A DNA stretch of 64,000 nt, from contig JBOEGS010000002.1 of NCBI GenBank assembly GCA_050633545.1, positions 1 through 64,000 on the forward strand. Direction: 5' to 3'. The notes under the pieces were generated by a model. The model saw only the letters and a list, made by a program, of their open reading frames with translations. It was not told the origin of the DNA and ran no database searches. The translations under genes were made by a program, and so were the position numbers. How positions within the stretch are numbered: the first letter of the stretch is position 1; each line of letters starts with the position of its first letter. The stretch comes from Litorivita sp050633545 (GTDB taxonomy: Bacteria; Pseudomonadota; Alphaproteobacteria; Rhodobacterales; Rhodobacteraceae). Shown piece after piece: positions 8,432 through 18,232 of this stretch.

Positions 8432-9190
8432 ATGAAGGTGCTAGTGCCTGTCAAACGTGTGATCGACTATAACGTGAAAGTGCGCGTCAAAGCGGACGGA
8501 AGCGGTGTCGATCTCGCCAACGTCAAAATGTCGATGAACCCCTTCGACGAGATTGCCGTCGAAGAAGCCATCCGCCTCAAAGAGGCCGGAAAAGCCGACG
8601 AAATCGTCGTGGTGTCCATCGGTGTCAAGCAAGCGCAAGAAACCCTGCGCACAGCTTTGGCCATGGGCGCGGACCGCGCGATCCTCGTGGTGGCCGCCGA
8701 TGACGTGCACCAAGACATCGAGCCTCTGGCCGTTGCCAAAATCCTCAAAGGCGTGATCGACGCAGAGGCCCCCGGCCTTGTCATCGCGGGCAAACAAGCA
8801 ATCGACAACGACATGAACGCCACGGGCCAGATGCTCGCCGCGCTCACCGGTTGGGGTCAGGCGACCTATGCCTCCGAAGTCGAGATTGACGGCGATGCTG
8901 TCAAAGTCACCCGCGAAGTTGACGGCGGCCTTCAAACCATTTCGGTCAAACTGCCTGCCATCGTCACCGCCGATTTGCGCCTCAACGAGCCGCGCTACGC
9001 CTCTTTGCCCAACATCATGAAAGCAAAGAAAAAGCCGCTGGACGAGAAAACCGCTGCCGATTTCGGCGTCGACACCGCGCCGCGCCTCGAAGTGGTGAAA
9101 ACCGCCGAGCCCGCCTCGCGCTCTGCTGGCGAAATGGTCGGTTCGGTCGACGAATTGGTCGCGAAACTCAAAGAAAAAGGAGCAATCTAA
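8432..9190 (+). CDS. etfB: electron transfer flavoprotein beta subunit
   Basis: A 252-residue EtfB that binds AMP and, with EtfA, passes electrons from acyl-CoA and other flavoprotein dehydrogenases to ETF-ubiquinone oxidoreductase. The start MKVLVPVKRVIDYNVKVRV, the VSIGVKQAQETLRTALAMGADRA core and the C-terminal Lys-rich recognition loop ('KAKKKPLDEK') match the family. An AAAGGGAGA ribosome site precedes the ATG. It overlaps etfA by one base (TAATG), so the two are translationally coupled and made in equal amounts. The 235-base gap upstream should contain the operon promoter. Confidence 0.97.
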   Translation: MKVLVPVKRVIDYNVKVRVKADGSGVDLANVKMSMNPFDEIAVEEAIRLKEAGKADEIVVVSIGVKQAQETLRTALAMGADRAILVVAADDVHQDIEPLAVAKILKGVIDAEAPGLVIAGKQAIDNDMNATGQMLAALTGWGQATYASEVEIDGDAVKVTREVDGGLQTISVKLPAIVTADLRLNEPRYASLPNIMKAKKKPLDEKTAADFGVDTAPRLEVVKTAEPASRSAGEMVGSVDELVAKLKEKGAI

Positions 9191-10110
9191 TGGCTGTTCT
9201 TCTTCTCGCAGAAATCTCCGGCGGCGCATTGGCGCTGGACGCAACGGCCAAGGCCGTGACCGCAGGCAAGGCGCTTGGCGATGTGACCGTATTGGTCGCG
9301 GGCCCCGCAGCTGCCGGCGACGAGGCCGCGAAAATCGACGGTGTGTCTAAGGTTCTGGTCGCCGACGATGCGCTTTATGCCAATGGTCTGGCCGAGCCGG
9401 TTGCCGATCTGGTTGTCTCGCTCGCGGGCGATTTTGAGCATATCATCGGCCCCTCGACCGCCTCGGCCAAAAACATCCTGCCGCGCGTTGCGGCCTTGCT
9501 GGATGTCATGGTTCTGTCGGACGTGACCGCCATCGTGGACGGCGCCACCTTCGAGCGCCCGATCTATGCCGGTAACGCGATCCAGACGGTGAAATCCTCG
9601 GATGCGAAAAAAGTCCTCACCGTGCGCACATCGACCTTCGATGCCGCAGGTCAAGGTGGCTCTGCCGCCGTCGAAAGCATCGCAGCCGCAGGCGATCCCG
9701 CCCTGTCGAGCCATGTCGAAGACAAGGTTGCCGCCTCGGACCGTCCCGAGCTGACCTCCGCTGGCATCGTTGTCTCGGGTGGCCGCGGTGTCGGCTCCGA
9801 AGAGAACTTCGCCCTGATCGAAGGTCTCGCGGACAAGCTGAACGCAGCGGTCGGCGCCTCGCGCGCGGCTGTGGATTCGGGTTATGCCCCGAACGATCTG
9901 CAGGTCGGCCAGACCGGCAAGGTCGTCGCGCCCGAGCTCTATATCGCCATCGGTATTTCCGGCGCGATCCAGCACTTGGCCGGTATGAAAGACTCCAAGA
10001 TCATCGTGGCGATCAACAAAGACGAAGAAGCGCCGATCTTCCAAGTGGCCGATTACGGCCTCGTGGCGGACCTCTTCGACGCGATCCCCGAACTGACCTC
10101 GAAGCTCTAA
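9190..10110 (+). CDS. etfA: electron transfer flavoprotein alpha subunit
   Basis: A 306-residue EtfA. The C-terminal FAD domain carries the expected signature region (VVSGGRGVGSEENF, then GASRAAVDSGY, QVGQTGKVVAPELYIAIGISGAIQH and the closing KDEEAPIF...ADYGLV), so FAD binding should be intact. It forms the heterodimer with the preceding EtfB. A strong terminator sits about 30 bases after the stop, closing a two-gene operon. The hbd gene about 1.1 kb further on fits a shared role in fatty acid or butyrate/PHB oxidation, but it is not cotranscribed because an opposite-strand gene lies between. Confidence 0.97.
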   Translation: MAVLLLAEISGGALALDATAKAVTAGKALGDVTVLVAGPAAAGDEAAKIDGVSKVLVADDALYANGLAEPVADLVVSLAGDFEHIIGPSTASAKNILPRVAALLDVMVLSDVTAIVDGATFERPIYAGNAIQTVKSSDAKKVLTVRTSTFDAAGQGGSAAVESIAAAGDPALSSHVEDKVAASDRPELTSAGIVVSGGRGVGSEENFALIEGLADKLNAAVGASRAAVDSGYAPNDLQVGQTGKVVAPELYIAIGISGAIQHLAGMKDSKIIVAINKDEEAPIFQVADYGLVADLFDAIPELTSKL

Positions 10111-10137
10111 GCGCCGGTCTTTACGGATAGAACACGA

Positions 10138-10170
10138 AAGGCCCGCCTCATGCGAGAGGCGGGCCTTTTT
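10138..10170 (+). terminator. Rho-independent terminator after etfBA
   Basis: GGCCCGCCTC (10140-10149) and GAGGCGGGCC (within 10154-10165) form a near-perfect 10-bp stem, followed by five T. Confidence 0.9.
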
Positions 10171-10217
10171 CGTTGCCGCCCCCCGCACCTTTGCGGCGCG
10201 CGGAGCCTGCTCTGGGC

Positions 10218-11048
10218 CTAAAGCCCGACCAACCCCTTAATGCTGGCAGACAGCGCCTGCGCCGCCTCGGCATGGGCGGCGGGGCCCATCATCTGCGCGG
10301 CGGCGGGCGCTTCCATCTGGCTGAACTTCATGCCATCCGTGCCCTGCGCCAAAGCCGCCTCGCTGACCGTGACTTCCACCACTTCGGTCACCAAGGGGCG
10401 CAATTGCTCGACCATCTCGCGCGTCACATAGAGCGGATCATGGGCCAGATCATCCTCAAGCGACATCTCCGGCGCATGATCGGCAAACCAAAGCAAAACC
10501 GTCTTGCCGCCGATCTTGCCGAGCAGGATTTTCATCCGTGCAATCCAAGCGTTTTGCAATTCCTCGCGCACCATATCATAGCGCTCCGGCGACAGCGTGC
10601 GCAGCGAGCGCAGCATATGCCGCGTGAAGTGGAATTCGGTAAAGTCCACCTCGCGGAACACCGTGCGCATCAAGGCGCTGGCTTGCAAGAACCGGTCGTT
10701 GCGACGCGGATGCACGGCGTAAAAGCGGTTGGACATATTTTGCGCGCCCATGACTTGCACCACCGTGGCGCGCGCCGCACCGGCCGCTTCGAGCACCGTG
10801 GCATCACCGGCAAAGACATCCACCCCCGCGTTGAGCCAACCGAAGTTGACACAAGGCATTCCGATCTGACCCTCGACCAGATCCGCAAAGGGTCTTTCAA
10901 TAAACTTCCCGTAGGTCTCGGAGCCGCCAATGAAGGCGACATAGTCGCCCTCCAGCTTGCGCTTGGGACCGCGGAAAAGCAGCTTGGACTTTCCGTAGCG
11001 ACACGGAAAGTAATCAAGGGCGCCATCGCCCATCGTTTCATAGGTCAT
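10218..11048 (-). CDS. DUF6473-like hypothetical protein
   Basis: A 276-residue protein without signal peptide or membrane helices. The segment FIGGSETYGKFIERPFADLV near the N-terminus and repeated short motifs (QVMGAQNMSNRFY, VHPRRNDRFL) are those I associate with DUF6473, found next to sulfotransferase or capsule genes in some Rhodobacterales; this is from memory. The G-G-S-E-T-Y-G motif resembles the nucleophile block of SGNH/GDSL-type hydrolases, but no clear His/Asp block was found. ATG 11048 is chosen over GTG 11057 because AGGTGGG is correctly spaced from it. It lies opposite to etfBA and hbd and has no obvious link to them. Confidence 0.65.
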   Translation of the reverse strand: MTYETMGDGALDYFPCRYGKSKLLFRGPKRKLEGDYVAFIGGSETYGKFIERPFADLVEGQIGMPCVNFGWLNAGVDVFAGDATVLEAAGAARATVVQVMGAQNMSNRFYAVHPRRNDRFLQASALMRTVFREVDFTEFHFTRHMLRSLRTLSPERYDMVREELQNAWIARMKILLGKIGGKTVLLWFADHAPEMSLEDDLAHDPLYVTREMVEQLRPLVTEVVEVTVSEAALAQGTDGMKFSQMEAPAAAQMMGPAAHAEAAQALSASIKGLVGL

Positions 11049-11221
11049 TTCACCCACCTAAATTTTTCTCACCCAAGATGACTTTGCTGCAAGCTCTGTT
11101 ACCAAAGGCCTAATCGGCGACTTTGACTAAAACACTGCCGCACCTGCGCCGCAGCGGCCTTGCGCCCCCGCGCGCCGCCGCCTATCCTCAAAACAGCATC
11201 GACAAAAGAGGCGGCGTTTTC

Positions 11222-12097
11222 ATGGAAATTCAATCAGTTGGCGTGATCGGCGCGGGGCAAATGGGCAACGGAATCGCCCATGTCATGGCGCTTGCGGGCT
11301 ATGATGTGATGATGACCGACATCTCCGAAGACGCGCTAAAAGCTGCAATTGAAACCATTTCGGACAATCTTGACCGGCAGGTCGGGCGCGGCAAAGTCTC
11401 GCAGACCGATAAAGACGCCGCCATGGCGCGGATCAAATGCACCCAAAAGCTGACCGATCTGGGCCTATGTGATCTGGTGATCGAAGCCGCGACCGAGCGC
11501 GAAACCGTCAAACAGGCGATCTTTGACGAGCTTTTGCCGCATCTGAAACCGACGACGATCCTGACCTCGAACACCTCGTCGATCTCGATCACCCGCCTCG
11601 CCAGCCGCACCGACCGCCCCGAAAAATTCATGGGCTTCCATTTCATGAACCCTGTGCCGGTGATGCAATTGGTCGAACTCATTCGCGGCATCGCCACGGA
11701 CGAGGAAACCTACGAGGCCTGCCGCGCCGTGGTCGAGCGTCTGGGCAAAACCTCTGCCGCCGCCGAAGACTTCCCCGCCTTCATCGTCAACCGCATCTTG
11801 ATGCCGATGATCAACGAGGCCGTCTATACGCTCTATGAGGGGGTCGGTTCGGTGAAATCCATCGACAGTTCGATGAAGCTTGGCGCCAACCACCCGATGG
11901 GGCCGCTGGAGCTGGCCGATTTTATCGGTCTCGACACCTGTCTTGCGATTATGAATGTGCTGCACGACGGGTTGGCCGATACCAAATACCGCCCCTGCCC
12001 GCTGCTGACCAAATATGTCGAGGCGGGATGGCTTGGCCGCAAATCAGGCCGCGGCTTCTATGACTACCGCGGTGAGACACCCGTTCCCACACGCTAG
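11222..12097 (+). CDS. hbd: 3-hydroxybutyryl-CoA dehydrogenase
   Basis: A 291-residue enzyme oxidising 3-hydroxybutyryl-CoA to acetoacetyl-CoA (or the reverse) with NAD(P). The nucleotide-binding motif GAGQMGNGIAHVMALAG is at about 9-25. The catalytic region SNTSSISIT, then GFHFMNPVPVMQLVE containing the catalytic His, and the C-terminal HPMGPLELADFIGLDT are all present. Length is that of the single-domain bacterial enzyme without the hydratase fusion. The start is the ATG directly before EIQSVGVIGAG; the longer upstream reading adds a Pro/Arg-rich stretch and is rejected. The nearby etfBA supports a role in fatty acid or polyhydroxybutyrate metabolism. Confidence 0.93.
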   Translation: MEIQSVGVIGAGQMGNGIAHVMALAGYDVMMTDISEDALKAAIETISDNLDRQVGRGKVSQTDKDAAMARIKCTQKLTDLGLCDLVIEAATERETVKQAIFDELLPHLKPTTILTSNTSSISITRLASRTDRPEKFMGFHFMNPVPVMQLVELIRGIATDEETYEACRAVVERLGKTSAAAEDFPAFIVNRILMPMINEAVYTLYEGVGSVKSIDSSMKLGANHPMGPLELADFIGLDTCLAIMNVLHDGLADTKYRPCPLLTKYVEAGWLGRKSGRGFYDYRGETPVPTR

Positions 12098-12183
12098 GGC
12101 GCACCGCCCCGTTGCCTGACATATCCTGCGCCAAAGCGCTGGGTCCGCGTGCGGCGCGAGGCTTTGCCGCCGCGCGCCTGTCT

Positions 12184-12214
12184 TGCAGGTTCCGCAAATA
12201 TCCCCGCCGGAGGC
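12184..12214. repeat. dispersed GC-rich intergenic repeat (copy 1)
   Basis: Contains CAAATATCCCCGCCGGAGGC preceded by TGCAGGTTCCG. The 20-base core recurs exactly at 34311-34330 and within 51261-51293, always between genes. The full form, including TGCAGGTTCCG, is shared with the third copy. Confidence 0.8.
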
Positions 12215-12265
12215 ATCCTCGCACCGCCAAGGCCCATGACCTGCCCGCAGCGACGCAGGGGGCGC

Positions 12266-12616
12266 TCAGTAAAGCTGCCAATCGTCCTCATGGGGCAGAG
12301 GACCGATCGCCATCCAGCGCACGCGGGCGCGCGCCACGCGCGTATCGCCCCAAGTGCGGAACACGATCTCGAATCCGGTCTCGGTGATGTTCTCCGCGCC
12401 CGTATCGGCGCGCGCATTGGTCTCGCTGTCCATATCCCACATCGACAGCGCGCAATGCACCATCGGCGCCTGCGCAAAGCTTTGGGAAAACTCCACGCGC
12501 TTGCGCCGCACACGCGGCCCCGTGCCGGTCCACATATCGCCGCCGTCCTCGAAATCCGAGAACAAAATATTGTCGCCCTGATCCATTCCGATCAGGTGGC
12601 TATCGAGACGCTTCAT
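12266..12616 (-). CDS. H-type lectin domain protein
   Basis: A 116-residue protein that is almost entirely one H-type lectin domain: VEFSQSFAQAPMVHCALSMWD, then NARADTGAENITETGFEIVF and a closing WGDTRVARARVRWMAIG. In eukaryotic relatives this fold binds N-acetylgalactosamine as trimers or hexamers; the bacterial ligand is not known. No signal peptide is visible, so export is not evident. It lies downstream of atpC on the same strand, beyond a strong terminator, and so is probably expressed separately. I recall similar genes next to atpC in other Rhodobacterales, which I cannot verify here. Confidence 0.8.
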   Translation of the reverse strand: MKRLDSHLIGMDQGDNILFSDFEDGGDMWTGTGPRVRRKRVEFSQSFAQAPMVHCALSMWDMDSETNARADTGAENITETGFEIVFRTWGDTRVARARVRWMAIGPLPHEDDWQLY

Positions 12617-12731
12617 TCTGCCGCGCTTCCAAATCTATTGCATGCCTGTCTGTCAAGGCAGGTGTAACTCTTAGGTGTTTAACGTTTTCATAAAATGCAA
12701 TTCGGGCGAGAGTTTGACGCGTCCATTTCGC

Positions 12732-12762
12732 AAAAAAAGGGCCCCGCAATCGCGGAGCCCTC
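12732..12762 (-). terminator. Rho-independent terminator of the atp operon
   Basis: On the minus strand AGGGCTCCGCGATTGCGGGGCCCT folds into a GC-rich hairpin with one A/C mismatch and a GATT loop, followed by seven T. It begins about 30 bases after the atpC stop. Confidence 0.9.
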
Positions 12763-12793
12763 TTTCATATTCACTTCCGCAAAGCGGAAAAGC

Positions 12794-13219
12794 TCAATTC
12801 GCCGACAGGCCGATGTGGTCGCCGATGGCCACCATATCAGCCAAAAGCTTGGCCGCATCATCCACAGGACCAGGCTCGTTGACGAAGACTTCCTTCGCCT
12901 GCGCATGGGCCTCGCGTGCTGCGGTGACCATCTCGTCCATATGCGCCTGTGTCATCTCCTCGCGGGGGATGGCACGTTCGGCCAGAACGGTGATCCCGTC
13001 CGCGCCGATCTCGGCAAAGCCGCCGGTGACGACAAAGGATGCCGCGCCCGAAGGCCCGTCCACCGACAAAAGGCCGGGACGCAGGGTGGTGATGGTCGGG
13101 GCATGATTGGCCATGGCCGTCATGTCCCCGTCAGCGCCGGGAATTTGAACCTGTGTGACCTCAAGCGAAGCAACGCTGCGCTCGGGGCTCACCAGATCGA
13201 ATTGCACGGTATCAGCCAT
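12794..13219 (-). CDS. atpC: ATP synthase epsilon subunit
   Basis: A 141-residue F1 central-stalk subunit. The N-terminal beta-sandwich contains FDLVSPERSVASLEV and the GDMTAMANHAPTITTLRPG loop; a C-terminal helical hairpin covers about 85-135. It couples rotation to catalysis and inhibits ATP hydrolysis. It is the last gene of atpHAGDC, 11 bases after atpD, and is followed by a strong terminator. Confidence 0.95.
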   Translation of the reverse strand: MADTVQFDLVSPERSVASLEVTQVQIPGADGDMTAMANHAPTITTLRPGLLSVDGPSGAASFVVTGGFAEIGADGITVLAERAIPREEMTQAHMDEMVTAAREAHAQAKEVFVNEPGPVDDAAKLLADMVAIGDHIGLSAN

Positions 13220-13230
13220 AAGGCCCCCCT

Positions 13231-14652
13231 TTAAGCGGCGTCAGCCGCCATTTTCTCGGCTTTGGCGATCACTTCGTTGATGCCGCCAACCATGTAGAAG
13301 GCGCCTTCGGGCAGGTGATCGTATTCGCCTGCCACAACGGCTTTGAACGATGCAATGGTATCCTCAAGAGGAACCTGCACACCGTCCGAACCGGTGAAGA
13401 CCTTCGCAACGTCGAATGGTTGCGACAAGAAGCGTTCGATTTTACGCGCACGCGCCACGGCCAGTTTGTCGTCTTCCGACAATTCGTCCATGCCGAGAAT
13501 GGCGATGATATCTTGCAGCGATTTGTAGCGCTGAAGAACCTGCTGAACGTCGGTTGCGACTTTGTAGTGCTCGTCGCCGATGATCAGCGGGTCAAGCAAA
13601 CGCGAGGTCGAACCCAGCGGATCCACAGCGGGATAGATGCCTTTTTCCGAGATCGCACGATCCAGAACCGTGGTCGCATCAAGGTGCGCAAACGATGTGG
13701 CCGGCGCAGGGTCGGTCAAGTCATCCGCGGGAACATACACGGCCTGAACCGATGTAATCGAACCCGATTTGGTCGAGGAAATACGTTCCTGCATCGCGCC
13801 CATGTCGGTCGCCAGCGTCGGCTGGTAGCCCACAGCCGAAGGAATACGGCCAAGCAGAGCCGACACTTCCGAACCCGCTTGGGTAAAGCGGAAGATGTTG
13901 TCGACGAAGAACAAAACGTCCGAACCGGTGTCGTCACGGAACTGTTCCGCCAGCGACAGGCCGGTCAGAGCAATACGCATGCGGGCTCCGGGAGGCTCGT
14001 TCATCTGGCCGTAGACCAGAGCAATTTTCGATTCTTCGAGGTTATCGGGAACGATAACGCCGGATTCGATCATCTCGTGGTAAAGGTCGTTGCCTTCACG
14101 GGTCCGCTCGCCAACACCGGCGAACACGGACACGCCCGAGTGCACTTTGGCGATGTTGTTGATCAGTTCCATGATGAGAACGGTTTTGCCCACGCCGGCA
14201 CCGCCGAACAGACCGATTTTACCACCCTTGGTGTAGGGCGCCAGAAGGTCGATGACCTTGATGCCTGTCACGAGGATTTCGGTTGCGGTCGACTGTTGGT
14301 CGAAGGCAGGCGCATCGCCGTGGATCGGGCGGCGCGATTCCGAATTCACGGGGCCTTTTTCGTCAACCGGATCGCCGGTCACGTTCATGATGCGGCCCAA
14401 GGTCGCTTTGCCGACGGGCACAGAAATCTGCGCTTCGGTGTCGGTCACTTCTTGACCGCGAACCAGACCTTCGGTCGCGTCCATAGCGATCGCACGAACC
14501 GTGTTTTCGCCAAGGTGCTGTGCCACTTCGAGCACCAGCGTCTTGCCGTTGTTGTCGGTGGTCAGCGCGTTCAGAATCGCGGGCAGCGTGTCGCCGAACT
14601 GCACGTCGACCACGGCGCCGATCACCTGCGTGATTTTGCCAATATTAGCCAT
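13231..14652 (-). CDS. atpD: ATP synthase beta subunit
   Basis: A 473-residue catalytic F1 subunit. The Walker A loop GGAGVGKTVL, the GERTREGNDLY catalytic segment, the Walker B LFFVDNIFRFTQ, the ALLGRIPSAVGYQPTL signature and the DELSEDD motif of the C-terminal domain are all intact. It performs ATP synthesis at the alpha-beta interfaces. Separated from atpG by only 18 bases within the operon. Confidence 0.99.
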   Translation of the reverse strand: MANIGKITQVIGAVVDVQFGDTLPAILNALTTDNNGKTLVLEVAQHLGENTVRAIAMDATEGLVRGQEVTDTEAQISVPVGKATLGRIMNVTGDPVDEKGPVNSESRRPIHGDAPAFDQQSTATEILVTGIKVIDLLAPYTKGGKIGLFGGAGVGKTVLIMELINNIAKVHSGVSVFAGVGERTREGNDLYHEMIESGVIVPDNLEESKIALVYGQMNEPPGARMRIALTGLSLAEQFRDDTGSDVLFFVDNIFRFTQAGSEVSALLGRIPSAVGYQPTLATDMGAMQERISSTKSGSITSVQAVYVPADDLTDPAPATSFAHLDATTVLDRAISEKGIYPAVDPLGSTSRLLDPLIIGDEHYKVATDVQQVLQRYKSLQDIIAILGMDELSEDDKLAVARARKIERFLSQPFDVAKVFTGSDGVQVPLEDTIASFKAVVAGEYDHLPEGAFYMVGGINEVIAKAEKMAADAA

Positions 14653-14670
14653 TGTTAAGTCTCCGTCCTC

Positions 14671-15546
14671 TTAGAGCGCTTCCGCGCCCGAGATAATTTC
14701 GATTAGCTCGTTGGTGATGACCGCCTGACGCGAACGGTTGAACTCGATGGTCAGTTTATCGATCATCTCGCCCGCGTTGCGTGTGGCGTTGTCCATTGCC
14801 GACATACGCGCCCCTTGCTCGGACGCCGCGTTTTCCAGCAGCGCGCTGAAAATTTGCGTGGCGACACCGCGCGGCAGCAGATCGGCCAGAATGGCCTCTT
14901 CGCTGGGCTCGTAGTCATAAAGCGTGCTCGCACCGGCATCCTCATCCGCTTCATAAGCGGCGGGGATGATCTGTTGCGCTGTCGGGATCTGTGTGACCAC
15001 GTTCACGAACTTCGCATAGAAGATCGTGGCGACGTCAAACTCACCCGCATCAAAGCGCGACAGGATGTCCTGTGCGATGCCTTGGGCATTGTCATAACCA
15101 AGGCGTTTCACCTCCGACAGATCGACATGACCGACAAAGAGCTGTCCAAGGTCGCGGCGGATTGCGTCGCGGCCTTTCTTGCCCACGGTCAGGATCTTGA
15201 CGGTCTTGCCCTTGGCAATCAGCTCTTCTGCCTTGGCACGCGCCAACTTGCTGATGTTGCTGTTGAAGCCGCCGCAAAGACCGCGTTCAGCGGTCATCAC
15301 GACGAGCAGATGCACTTGGTCCGATCCGGTGCCCGACAGCAGCTTGGGTGCGCTGTCAGACCCGCCAACGGATGCAGCCAGACCGCCCAGAACCGCGTTG
15401 AAACGCGCGGTATAGGGGCGGGACTGTTCAGCAGCCTCCTGCGCGCGGCGAAGCTTCGCCGCGGCAACCATTTGCATGGCTTTGGTGATCTTACGGGTGT
15501 TTTTCACACTCGCGATCCGGTTTTTCAGGTCCTTGAGATTTGGCAT
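14671..15546 (-). CDS. atpG: ATP synthase gamma subunit
   Basis: A 291-residue rotor shaft of F1. The N-terminal helix MPNLKDLKNRIASVKNTRKI with the following KITKAMQMVAAAKLRRAQ and the C-terminal helix ending near ITNELIEIISGAEAL form the antiparallel coiled coil. The central TAERGLCGGFNSNI segment is the family signature. An acidic insert EADEDAGASTLYDYEPSEE near 195-215 is common in alphaproteobacterial gamma subunits. It lies between atpA and atpD with short gaps. Confidence 0.98.
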   Translation of the reverse strand: MPNLKDLKNRIASVKNTRKITKAMQMVAAAKLRRAQEAAEQSRPYTARFNAVLGGLAASVGGSDSAPKLLSGTGSDQVHLLVVMTAERGLCGGFNSNISKLARAKAEELIAKGKTVKILTVGKKGRDAIRRDLGQLFVGHVDLSEVKRLGYDNAQGIAQDILSRFDAGEFDVATIFYAKFVNVVTQIPTAQQIIPAAYEADEDAGASTLYDYEPSEEAILADLLPRGVATQIFSALLENAASEQGARMSAMDNATRNAGEMIDKLTIEFNRSRQAVITNELIEIISGAEAL

Positions 15547-15561
15547 TGCCTCACCTCTCCC

Positions 15562-17100
<1,539 letters not shown>

Positions 17101-17667
17101 TTATCCGACCTCTTTCATTGCATTCTGGAGGGAGTTGAGGCGCGAACGGATCGACGTGTCGATCATCTTCGAACCCACTTTAACAACAAGACCGCCGATG
17201 AGGCTCTCATCCACGGTCGCTTTGATGGAAACATCTTTGCCGACATTGGCCGCCAAGACTTTGGACAATTTGTCCGACTGGGTCTTGGTCAATGCCTTGG
17301 CCGATACGACCTCGGCGGTCACTTCGCCCTTGTCCGCTGCAATGGCTTCACGCAGGGCGTTCAGCAAAGCAGGCATAACAAAAAGGCGGCGTTTGCTCGC
17401 CATCAGGCGCAGCGTATTGCCCATCATGGGCGACAGCTTCATCTGTTTGGCAATCGCAGCAATCGCGCCTTCCTGTTCGTCGCGCGAATACAGCGGCGAC
17501 GAAATCAGGGTTGCGAAATCGGTGCTGGCGGCAAGAGCCTCCTCAAGAGCGCCCACGTCGCTCTCAACGGCTTTCACCTTCTTTGTTTCTTTGGCCAGGT
17601 CAAAAACGGCCGTGGCATAGCGTGCGGCAATGCCGGATGAGATCGCTGCTGGTTCGGACACGTCCAC
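17101..17667 (-). CDS. atpH: ATP synthase delta subunit
   Basis: A 188-residue peripheral-stalk subunit that joins F1 to the b-subunits of Fo. The first 110 residues are the six-helix domain (ISSGIAARYATAVFDLAKE onward), followed by a C-terminal domain with the conserved VDESLIGGLVVKVGSKMIDTSIRSRL segment. The start codon is GTG; a second GTG two codons later is possible. It is the first gene of atpHAGDC. The Fo genes (a, b, c) are absent, as is usual in alphaproteobacteria where they form a separate operon. Confidence 0.96.
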   Translation of the reverse strand: MDVSEPAAISSGIAARYATAVFDLAKETKKVKAVESDVGALEEALAASTDFATLISSPLYSRDEQEGAIAAIAKQMKLSPMMGNTLRLMASKRRLFVMPALLNALREAIAADKGEVTAEVVSAKALTKTQSDKLSKVLAANVGKDVSIKATVDESLIGGLVVKVGSKMIDTSIRSRLNSLQNAMKEVG

Positions 17668-18232
17668 CCTTCCGATATCTGGCCTCGGTTTGACAGACCC
17701 CGCCTGGGGTCATCCGAGGGCGTTTGGATGCCTTGATCGTTTTCAAAGCTTAGAAATCGGCGTGGGTGTAGCAGAGCAATTCCTTCCTAGCAACCCGCGC
17801 GAAATTGATTGTATGCAAATGAATACCGTATGTTTTCAATCCCTTAACCCAAGTGCGACGCTTTGCGCCGGTAGAGAAGCCAATAAAAAGTTTCAAAAAC
17901 CTGTCTTTTTGCGATTCCCCCGCGCGTTTTCATGACCAACCCGGTCTGTTTTACCGGCCTGCCGTTACCGCTATCGCCGCCGCCATGGCGCTTGCGGCGC
18001 GCTCTGGCGCGGTCCGGCGGCACGCAAAACCACCCCTGCCCGCCTCTACACTATCGCTTGCGTGACACTATAGAAGGCCCTTTTTTGCGCGACTGCCGCC
18101 AAAAGAGGCGCAAAAGTTAACTCCTCGGCAAGATATCGCCCTTTTTGCGCCCTCAGGTGGCCACGCTTTGCAGCCAGAAGGGAATCACAAACTATTAACG
18201 CTTTGTAAAGAAGCGGCAGTGGAGACAAGAAT
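17668..18232. promoter_or_regulatory. divergent atp operon / repeat-gene intergenic region
   Basis: About 565 bases without a convincing gene. A notably AT-rich patch at 17805-17850 should hold the atp promoter: on the minus strand TTGAAA (17834-17839) is followed by TACAAT (17808-17813), but the spacing is about 20 bases, longer than ideal. Near the other end, TTAACGCTTTGTAAA (about 18195-18209) is one base from a CtrA-type TTAA-N7-TTAA site and lies just upstream of the plus-strand gene at 18233. The middle contains only short overlapping ORFs that look like noise. Confidence 0.4.
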
